Assembly (NCBI GenBank): GCA_024231855.1 | Contig: JAAEQD010000229.1 | Span: 1 to 49,806 of the forward strand | Direction: 5' to 3' | DNA length: 49,806 bases | Origin: Candidatus Zixiibacteriota bacterium | GTDB lineage: Bacteria > Zixibacteria > MSB-5A5 > UBA10806 > 4484-95 | Shown: positions 43,501 through 49,806 of the stretch, in pieces | Layout: the number at the start of each line of letters is the position of its first letter | Numbering within the stretch: position 1 is the stretch's first letter | The notes under the pieces: model-generated | The model's input: only the letters and a program-made list of their open reading frames with translations | Told to the model about the DNA's origin: nothing | The model's database searches: none | Made by a program: the position numbers and the translations under genes

Positions 43501-46500
43501 GGCAAGAGGAGGCATTATCTTAATTACTTCTCCCATGACATTCGGCCCATATTGCGTTGTGAGATGAAGGTGGCCGGCGGCAGTCGATGAGTCTACCGTG
43601 GTTTCAATCAAATGGCCTAACGTATTTTTCCATGTAATTGTACGAAGACCGTTCTCATCGATGACTTTATGTTTACTGAGAGTTCCGGCCGGATAGGTAT
43701 TTAATATTCCGGTTTTAGCAAAATAATTATACCCGTAATAAAAAACTGTCGGGTGCGATCTGAAATCAGCGCCAGGCTGATATAGCGTGTCAAGCCTGCC
43801 CAGGGGATCGGCGTAATAATGAGATTCCGTATATGGATATCCCCCGCAATCCGGGCCTGCCAGTGAATCGCTATAGTGCTCTTTAGCGTGTAAGTCGTAT
43901 TCATAATCGTATTGATGGGGTTTGTTGCTGCTGGTATCCCATCGCGCGGTTTCGTAAGTTTTATATTTTTTTATTGGTCGGAAAAGGCCGTCATATTCAG
44001 TGGCGGTTATTATATCGACATTAACGAGACTGTCATACGGAGTCAGAGACTGAAGTTCATTGCCTAATCCATCGGAATATGTAACTGTTTTAATGCCGGG
44101 AATAAGCTCATCCGACTCGGTTAATGCGATTTGGTCGAAGAAATAGACATCGCCAAAATTTTTCCCGTACTGTTCCACGATTATTGATAAATACGCTCCT
44201 CTGGCGCCGGCCGGAGGAGTAAAAGTAACTATATACTGTTCAGGTGACGTATCAATACCGCCAAATTGAAAATCATCGACATCAAGATTTCTGCACATTT
44301 TATCAAACCACTGAATCCGAACTTTTGCGTAGCTGGTTGATGTTCTATTTCGCCAGGCATAATAGCTCAGGGTATAATCGTTAGCGGAGTTAATTGAGCC
44401 GATCGGTATTTTTTGTAAAAGCTGGTAAACGTAGATCGAGTCATCGGCAGTCTCGAGCCGACAGGTCTTGGCTCCCATGACCGGATCATCACAGTTATCA
44501 CAGAAATCCTGTCTTTGATCATAATAGATTATGTTTTCGAAATACGCTTTTGCTGTCGTATCAGATATATCAGACCATTTCCACAATCCATGTTCAAATC
44601 CGCCATTAAGTACTGCGTTACCGAAGGGAAAGGATGTATTTAGATTGAAATTAGGATGTTCGTCAAAATCTGAATATGTAGCGTCGAGCTCCATCTCTCG
44701 GGACAGATAGCTTTCCGAGGAGCTAATGTATTCTCGCCCAACATTGGTTGTGGCCGCTATATGATTTGAGCTATTGTATTTCTTTCTAAGAGAGTAGCCG
44801 TTGTTATTGGTCGTAGTTAACGGCAATCCTTTGTTATGATTAAATTTCTGAGTAGTAGCCTGGCAGTTTTTGGGGAAGAAAGCAAGATTATCAATCCAGA
44901 AGTATGTATTATCACACATTATCATAATCTCAACTTTTATTTTGAAATCCATCTCGGGAGTCCAGGTGCCTTCTAAAAACGCGGTATGCCAGAGGCCGTC
45001 GGATTCTCCGGGCGAGACCCAGGAGATCGGGTACTCGTCTCCGGGCCAACCCGCTCTGACTCTTATCGCTCCGCTTTCAATCCTATAATCGAATCTAAGA
45101 ATATAAGTCTGATCCCTATACATCGTATCGGGATCCATTCCTCCAGCATCTCCATCCATCCATTGTTTTTCCCATTCCTCGGTCAAATCAGCATCGATTA
45201 CATCGCCCGAGTCTCCATGCACATAAAGGCCATCGTCAGGTGGATCATCTTCCCAATCATATTCCCAGTCTTTGGCCCAGGGCGGGTTATCAAAAAATTC
45301 CATATTACCAAAATGGCTGGTATTCCAAGCGTCGTCAATACCGTATTCTCCTCTAAGACAAAAAGAGCTGCAGTAAGTGACAAAGGTACTGAAAAAGACA
45401 TCGTAATACCATGCGTTTTTAAATACGCCTATGGGGGACAATCCTGCCCTATCATAAATAACGGCGGTTGGGAGTTCTTGATTATCGATGGATTGAATTG
45501 TATTACCATATTCGTTAAAACCTACGGGATCACCCGTGACAATCCACTCATCGCCTCCCTGCCAATCTTCCGTGCGGGTTAAGAGGTAATAGCTTTGACC
45601 GCCTAAATTATACTTATCCCAGAAGTTGCGACTCATTCTCAGGGTATCTTGATAGAATGATGTTGCCTGGCCATAAAAAACATCCGATTTAACAAGAGGC
45701 GACAACATATTCCTGGCTTTCATGGAGTCAAATGGAACACCGGATGTATCGGCGGTATATTGATTGATCCGGGTTTTTCTTGTTTGTAGCGAGCCATTCC
45801 GGTACCCGAAATATTCGTTTATCTCACTTACCATACCATTACTGTCGCTATACATGTATGCCGTTACCGACTCGGTGCCGTCTAGCATTTTCCGTGTGCT
45901 GTCCATTCGAATAGTATAGACGGCAGGATAATCGTCATGGTCAATTTGCGGAAGAGTATCACATACATAATAATTCGTAGTTCTGGAGAGTATAGAAGCA
46001 CCGACAACTTCCGTTTTATATTCGACGCCGTCCAGCATTCGATAATCACCCAAACCCGTCGTACCGGGAAACGCGGAGCCAAATTCATGATAAAAAAGAT
46101 CATTATAAAAGTAATGAGCGATATATCCATTGGTATCAGGATAGTTTTCGATAGCCTTGTGATACTTAGTGGAATAACCGGACTTATCGGCGATACCATC
46201 GATAAACTCGTAAGTCCATTCACTGAAAAGCGAATCATCGGCGTCAGGGATATTAATGCTTAATACCTTTTTGGATTCCACCGGGTAATCAATCAATGTA
46301 TCGACGAAAACATCGTTTACCAAATCTCTTGTACCGATGAATTGCAGGGTATCATGTGTAGTCGAGTATACCCAATAGTATAAGAACTGATCCGCATTAA
46401 AAAAGGAAGGAACCCCTACATCTGAATTACCCGCTATATCAAAAATAACCAATTTCTTATAAAACAGATCATCATAATCATGCGACGGAATACCTGTTCC

Positions 46501-49278
46501 ATTAGGGACCTCATAACCTTTGGTAAAAAAGGCAAAATCGAGTTTGCGCTCAAGGTTGCTGAAGTAGCCATAACTCTGATTTCCCAATCTGAATGCCCCC
46601 GACCGGCCTGAAGAACTCCATGCGGAGCTATAGAAGGGATCATACTTTAGCCAGTCATAATCGCCATCTGAATGATGGGATTCATAGAATAAACAAGCTC
46701 GGCCAACTGTATCTTCATCTTCGAAATACATAATGAAATAATCGTCCCTGCCATAAAGCCGCCTTAGATAGGTTTCGGGAGAGATAGTGTGACTGGGAAG
46801 ATCGCAGCTTGCCCATCCAGTATCTGACCATTCATGTACATGGATTTTGTTATCCGGCCACCAATAGGCCAAATAATCCTGGCCGGTTGTCAGGCTGAAC
46901 GAAGCCGAATCTGCTTCACGCTCGACCACATTAGTATAAGCGGTAGCCCAAAGGCTATCATCGTTTGATTCGCCGGGATGACTAACGGCGTGGGATTTAT
47001 AATAATCATAGTCCCAATGAACGGTATAGATGTCATGACGAGGAGAGACCATCTCGTAATCGACATTGGTACCTACCGCAAACCAATTCTTCTCGGTTGA
47101 TATATACACTTTACCATCAGAATCTTCAAAATCGAATTCCAGATAACCGCCCCCCGAAATATTTTGATGATCCCATTGATACCATTCCGTATCTCTCCAG
47201 ATATAGGCGCTTACTTTCCTGAACCAATCTCCACCTTGTGCCCCGTTTTCCCCGGAACAAACAGAGAAAGCAAAATAGTCCTCACTTAGTTTAAAAACAT
47301 TGTTGGTTTCGGAGCTATACACATCATCCTGTTGATAATAGTGAAAAAGCGGATCGACAACATGCCAATAAGGTTCCTCGGCGATTTTATTCCATTTTAT
47401 CGTCGCTACATCATTAACATTAGCCACTGAATCTATCACGACGTAGTAATCTTTGCCCGAATGTATTATCACGCCATCGTGAAGATTTTTTACCAGAGTA
47501 TCGGATTCCAACTTCCATTCACCACCACATTTTGATATTCCTAAAAGAGCGGAGTGGTCATTAGTATAATCAAATGTTTGGAGCAAATAAGCATCGACTC
47601 TGGAGGCATAAATATTACCGGCTGAATGGCTGGAAACAACGGTATCGACTATTGTCTCCACCCATTTATCATTTACACGCTCTGCAACCCGAATCTCAAG
47701 CGAATCCATATAGTCATCACCCGAGCCCGCGTCGAAAAAAGTTCGGGTAAAAGCGTAGCTATCCAATCCAGGTTTAATATGTTTAGCGCAATCATCACTT
47801 TCGTCACAACGAAGAGAGTCCACCTCCCAGCGGCCATTCCAATAATAAGAATAAACTCCTTTCACATCACATCCCCCGGGGTAAGCATCATAAGCATATC
47901 TGGTCGCCAAACCATTAGTAATATCTACCCTGCTACTGCAGGCTTCGCCGGCATATTTGGTTGGGGAATATTTAATTTTCTGGGATTTGTATTCATATTT
48001 CACGAGGGAACCATAAGGAGAAAGTACTGACTCCAAAGCCCCATAATGGATATCATTCTGGGAATCAGTATAATATTCAAATTCAATGGATGGAGGCGCT
48101 TTACCATCCGGTGTATATTGGATAATTTCTTTCAGAAATCTTTTCTTATCATAATCGTAATTAGTATTTTTCTTGACTACATCGTAATTAAACTCAATCT
48201 TACTTGCTATGCACTGATTACAACCGACAAGAATGATACTATCGAGGTACACGGAATCACATCTTACAGAATTGATTTTGTCTTTCTTAACTAAAAACTC
48301 ACCATCATCACGCTCGCTGGTGAAAAATTCTACTGATTTGCCCGTAGGGCCGGTAATCGAACTGGGATGAGACCAGCGAGTATAGTAGAAATTCCAATGC
48401 ATATATCCCTCGGGAGGGTCCCAGACATAATGGTAACCCGGCACTCTTTGTTGCTCGTAAGAAATAGATATTTCATCATCATTGGTAGAGTTTTTGATTG
48501 AGCTTAGATCCCATTGGTATATCACATATTGAGGTTGATCTAGAATCGATGGGACAAGAACGCTATGGTCCCATTTAGTTGTATAAATATCGATAATACA
48601 ATTGTCTCTGCCGATTGTAAGTCGGCTTGCGCTGGGTTCCCAGCCACTTGCTCTCGGTTGACTGATTTTATCGCCAAAATAATATTCGGTTCCATCTTCC
48701 TTTGTTATTTTCCAGTTTGAGACATAGTCTATATCTATTGGATCAGTTCCAATGATCCTGGTTATTTTCCAGTATTTATAGTCTTCAAAAATATATTCGT
48801 TTTCCACGTCCGTGGGGATTAATTTTATTCGACCTTCGGAGGGATCTACATAATAATACTCATCATCAAGATAGTCGACGGTGCCATTTAAATTTACGGC
48901 TATACTGGGAAATTCTAAAGACCAGCCTAAGCCTACCCACGAAGCCTGATTGGCATTATTATCCGAATTAGCTATATGCTCAATATTGCTGCTATAACTT
49001 AATCCTACTTCAACTCCAAAATCATTTGGGCCTTTAAGAGATATAAGTTTCAATCCAAATTGTACATCACCTGTAAACATGCTGACATCATTGCTTATCG
49101 ATTCAGATGAGGTAAATGGATTAATCGCACCCGCGCCGGTACCCAGAGAGATAAAACCGGAACCATATGCTCCTTGTCCCTCCGCCCGGATAACATCGGC
49201 GTATAGGCTGAACAATAATCCAATCAATAGAGAAAAACAATAGAAACAGTAGTATCCTTGTTTGAAAAGTCTGGACAT
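40516..49278 (-). CDS. Giant SpvB/Rhs-type YD-repeat protein with internal dockerin pair
   Basis: A 2,920-residue secreted protein; signal peptide about 1-32, GGGAG 7 nt before ATG. The N-terminus (about 40-480) resembles SpvB/Rhs N-terminal regions (VGLGWSLEFPSIAVNLNGTV, EYYFGDK). Residues about 480-1380 hold repeated beta-propeller-like units. Two carbohydrate-binding-like beta-sandwiches lie at about 1386-1470 and 1590-1725. YD repeats cover about 1730-2395. An inserted Cys-rich segment with two dockerin-type calcium loops lies at about 2435-2495. The Rhs core (YYLTDHLGSVRMVVD, YKFSGKELDDE, LYYFGSRYFDP, RQLDPAG, SYVGGN, DPNG) is at about 2555-2660. A non-conserved 260-residue C-terminal domain follows, with FEHALGAYLYY, an EWTFEH segment and QDYAADLTGASFG, faintly like YfiM/VanZ-type small domains. 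Rhs shells enclose such C-terminal effector domains. Confidence 0.88.
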   Translation of the reverse strand: MSRLFKQGYYCFYCFSLLIGLLFSLYADVIRAEGQGAYGSGFISLGTGAGAINPFTSSESISNDVSMFTGDVQFGLKLISLKGPNDFGVEVGLSYSSNIEHIANSDNNANQASWVGLGWSLEFPSIAVNLNGTVDYLDDEYYYVDPSEGRIKLIPTDVENEYIFEDYKYWKITRIIGTDPIDIDYVSNWKITKEDGTEYYFGDKISQPRASGWEPSASRLTIGRDNCIIDIYTTKWDHSVLVPSILDQPQYVIYQWDLSSIKNSTNDDEISISYEQQRVPGYHYVWDPPEGYMHWNFYYTRWSHPSSITGPTGKSVEFFTSERDDGEFLVKKDKINSVRCDSVYLDSIILVGCNQCIASKIEFNYDVVKKNTNYDYDKKRFLKEIIQYTPDGKAPPSIEFEYYTDSQNDIHYGALESVLSPYGSLVKYEYKSQKIKYSPTKYAGEACSSRVDITNGLATRYAYDAYPGGCDVKGVYSYYWNGRWEVDSLRCDESDDCAKHIKPGLDSYAFTRTFFDAGSGDDYMDSLEIRVAERVNDKWVETIVDTVVSSHSAGNIYASRVDAYLLQTFDYTNDHSALLGISKCGGEWKLESDTLVKNLHDGVIIHSGKDYYVVIDSVANVNDVATIKWNKIAEEPYWHVVDPLFHYYQQDDVYSSETNNVFKLSEDYFAFSVCSGENGAQGGDWFRKVSAYIWRDTEWYQWDHQNISGGGYLEFDFEDSDGKVYISTEKNWFAVGTNVDYEMVSPRHDIYTVHWDYDYYKSHAVSHPGESNDDSLWATAYTNVVEREADSASFSLTTGQDYLAYWWPDNKIHVHEWSDTGWASCDLPSHTISPETYLRRLYGRDDYFIMYFEDEDTVGRACLFYESHHSDGDYDWLKYDPFYSSAWSSSGRSGAFRLGNQSYGYFSNLERKLDFAFFTKGYEVPNGTGIPSHDYDDLFYKKLVIFDIAGNSDVGVPSFFNADQFLYYWVYSTTHDTLQFIGTRDLVNDVFVDTLIDYPVESKKVLSINIPDADDSLFSEWTYEFIDGIADKSGYSTKYHKAIENYPDTNGYIAHYFYNDLFYHEFGSAFPGTTGLGDYRMLDGVEYKTEVVGASILSRTTNYYVCDTLPQIDHDDYPAVYTIRMDSTRKMLDGTESVTAYMYSDSNGMVSEINEYFGYRNGSLQTRKTRINQYTADTSGVPFDSMKARNMLSPLVKSDVFYGQATSFYQDTLRMSRNFWDKYNLGGQSYYLLTRTEDWQGGDEWIVTGDPVGFNEYGNTIQSIDNQELPTAVIYDRAGLSPIGVFKNAWYYDVFFSTFVTYCSSFCLRGEYGIDDAWNTSHFGNMEFFDNPPWAKDWEYDWEDDPPDDGLYVHGDSGDVIDADLTEEWEKQWMDGDAGGMDPDTMYRDQTYILRFDYRIESGAIRVRAGWPGDEYPISWVSPGESDGLWHTAFLEGTWTPEMDFKIKVEIMIMCDNTYFWIDNLAFFPKNCQATTQKFNHNKGLPLTTTNNNGYSLRKKYNSSNHIAATTNVGREYISSSESYLSREMELDATYSDFDEHPNFNLNTSFPFGNAVLNGGFEHGLWKWSDISDTTAKAYFENIIYYDQRQDFCDNCDDPVMGAKTCRLETADDSIYVYQLLQKIPIGSINSANDYTLSYYAWRNRTSTSYAKVRIQWFDKMCRNLDVDDFQFGGIDTSPEQYIVTFTPPAGARGAYLSIIVEQYGKNFGDVYFFDQIALTESDELIPGIKTVTYSDGLGNELQSLTPYDSLVNVDIITATEYDGLFRPIKKYKTYETARWDTSSNKPHQYDYEYDLHAKEHYSDSLAGPDCGGYPYTESHYYADPLGRLDTLYQPGADFRSHPTVFYYGYNYFAKTGILNTYPAGTLSKHKVIDENGLRTITWKNTLGHLIETTVDSSTAAGHLHLTTQYGPNVMGEVIKIMPPLAVDSSIYALRIYKDYDKLGNVIADSSSDKGRTRYVYDSMGMLRFTQNSKQRSENKWTETQYDILGRKLLQGEIAVGDTSTPDPDIDVLSFNTSGGTVLRYQYDFYDTLSIYKAPENFSIITTLDLDTLRARGKVVATDNGVNPDDGVKKSFTYDCENNLICAGTLIQGLDTDWKELHLNYDKAGKLIREDYPYAVGGNAPLLKLKFDYNDFAKLAQISRITPQSDTLKLARYKYFCDGSIKECLLGDTTQKIDYYYNERGWLAEINGSDPLDGGVLTPDADDKFCMRLGFNNFDEEIGGEDGSLEAMYNGVPTWAVQHYNLTAGSDTLGYTFHYDNANRLTKAKYSEIVDGNWSLDEELDGMEFQYDRNSNIMVQIRDLIDTTGYDTLVYHYHTSPRSNKLDYIEPIQNTANYEYDDIGNCTADTSRNKSEYIFDWRNKLIESSWDSEYEKSLEFLYDPSGKRVKKTLTDVCSCEEDFNYPGSPHVSCIHPSDSSCTAPCSDGCCGDIVPGDVNGYNGCNGADVTRLVCYFEGTDPACTLATNKMQADANCDGLITGGDVTKLVLYFRGLTDLYCCYWVDTHENNTFYLHSKGNEVVEYFDDEVSVQNVCYVYGPTGKIAVFPDSSGPYYYLTDHLGSVRMVVDEDKTPLSYFYYLPSGDLSKNKDHVEGVETPYKFSGKELDDEGDFGLYYFGSRYFDPLACRWRQLDPAGQFASPYSYVGGNLYASVDPNGEFAIIPVLTWALYNGLSQQGGLDKKAFAFGTSFAQAAIGGPGFFINHQVSRVASELFGGGANGKIFDYISTAANVAAIGIAGYNLLGKGLNQFGVQSFKLPVVGTIGTKINLGNSLSAAVTMRIGAIFGNPIGPIIKESSFKTVFSNMKNKWTPGTHIKRACDFNLPRHEKSGTKYDKFDAFNFFEHALGAYLYYNIASGGARGDIGAHSQAMFDYYTMFEWTFEHTEDWSTQDYAADLTGASFGYYLGCPDWINRKVDWLF
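41793..41976 (-). other. Dockerin-like calcium-binding pair within the YD-repeat protein
   Basis: Two repeats of the dockerin form are visible: DVNGYNGCNGADVTRLVCYF and, after a 22-residue link, DANCDGLITGGDVTKLVLYF. Asp/Asn positions of the calcium loop and the following helix match dockerin type I. Flanking sequence is Cys-rich (CSCEEDF, CSDGCCGD, CCYW). It sits between the last YD repeats and the Rhs core. Confidence 0.75.
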
Positions 49279-49480
49279 GACATTCTCCCATGCCCCCCAA
49301 AGATTTAATTATAATCCTTATAAAACACTTATAGTAGCGACCGTAGCGACATATTAGGCTTATTACTTTTATTGATCTATTTGCCTAACTGGATTATACA
49401 ATACTAAAGGATATATGTATCTGTCAACATATATTTTACAAATTTCTTAACTATTTTATAATTGTATTATAGATAATTAG
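49279..49480. other. AT-rich intergenic region upstream of the YD-repeat gene
   Basis: On the minus strand perfect TTGACA (49427-49422) and TATAAT (49398-49393) both occur but are 23 bp apart, too far for a standard sigma70 promoter. No other feature is seen. Confidence 0.35.
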
Positions 49481-49806
49481 TTATAAGGTCGAGATTTCAA
49501 CGAAGGAGGTTTGACCTGATCGCAAAAGCTCGATTGCATTAGTTTTAAGTAATCCGTAACTCGTTGTATGAATTAGTTTTCTGTAATCACTCAAAGGCGC
49601 GTTATTCAATATCAGTGATGATATATCATCATTAATAGGCAATATTTCGTATACCCCGGACCTGCCTAAATAACCCGTACCTAAACACTTATCACAACCA
49701 ATAGGAGCATAGAAAATTTGCTTGGAATCCGCTTTTAATCCTAACTTTTCCAGCTCTATAGCAGATGGGTTATATTCAGTTTTGCAATCAGGACAGAGAA
49801 GCCTGA
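49481..49806 (-). CDS. GspE/PilB-type secretion ATPase, C-terminal fragment
   Basis: The frame enters from the right edge and stops at TAA (49483-49481), giving 108 residues. It begins RLLCPDCK and continues with IGCDKCLGTGYLGRSGVYEIL, the C-terminal tetracysteine zinc site (CX2C ... CX2C) and following GR-G-YE-L motif of GspE/PilB/type II and IV pilus assembly ATPases. It ends in LLRSGQTSFVEISTL, comparable to the G-x-T-S/T-x-x-E ending of the family. The Walker motifs lie outside the window. It is transcribed leftward toward the YD-repeat gene. Confidence 0.85.
   Translation of the reverse strand, partial: RLLCPDCKTEYNPSAIELEKLGLKADSKQIFYAPIGCDKCLGTGYLGRSGVYEILPINDDISSLILNNAPLSDYRKLIHTTSYGLLKTNAIELLRSGQTSFVEISTL

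Noticed and set aside
49393..49427. TTGACA/TATAAT promoter for the YD-repeat gene
   Set aside because: The two boxes are 23 bp apart, outside the usable spacing.
1..49806. CRISPR array or restriction/defence locus
   Set aside because: No regularly spaced short repeats, cas genes or recognisable defence genes were seen.

Overview
The window looks like chromosomal DNA of an uncultured, Gram-negative, moderately low-GC bacterium of the FCB superphylum; candidate phylum Zixibacteria is my best guess. The grounds are outer-membrane machinery throughout (a TolC/RND pump, a TonB receptor, an usher, porins), a secreted protein with LVIVD-type repeats and a C-terminal FlgD/T9SS-like sorting domain, cohesin-like and dockerin-like secreted domains, DUF4402 pilins and many multiheme cytochromes. 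The phylum assignment is inference from protein style, not from a marker gene.

Layout. 1-5.1 kb (+): the end of a TolC-like gene, then a CusB-like adaptor carrying five metal-binding modules and a CusA-type pump, i.e. Cu(I)/Ag(I) efflux. 5.1-7.3 kb (-): a membrane-anchored DUF255 thioredoxin-fold protein. 7.6-8.25 kb: a decayed octaheme HAO-like cytochrome gene. 8.4-13.2 kb (+): a clean sigma70-type promoter, a decaheme MtrA-like cytochrome, an MtrB-like porin, a roughly 12-heme lipoprotein cytochrome and a terminator, together a porin-cytochrome electron conduit. A tetraheme cytochrome faces it on the other strand. 14.6-20.3 kb (+): TonB-dependent receptor, YfiR-family periplasmic protein and multi-PAS hybrid histidine kinase. 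20.5-27.5 kb (-): an alternative chaperone-usher pilus with five DUF4402 subunits, chaperone and usher. 28.1-29.2 kb (-): a TPR lipoprotein-like or secreted protein.

29.3-35.7 kb: an accessory island. It is bounded by copies of a repeat containing the 3' half of an initiator tRNA gene. Inside are a small peptide, a SPASM radical SAM protein, a cobalamin radical SAM protein with a fused PqqD-like domain, a NifU/IscU-like protein and a DsrE-like protein. The SPASM gene has an in-frame UGA in the middle of an otherwise complete cysteine pattern, followed at the right distance by a hairpin that fits the bacterial SECIS consensus. This is the best candidate here for an undescribed system: a peptide-modifying pathway with a selenocysteine-containing maturase.

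36-49.3 kb (-): a cohesin-like secreted protein with an LVIVD-repeat protein, then two tandem beta-barrel-like paralogues and a 2,920-residue YD-repeat protein with a dockerin pair inserted before its Rhs core. The window ends in the C-terminus of a GspE/PilB-type ATPase (-).
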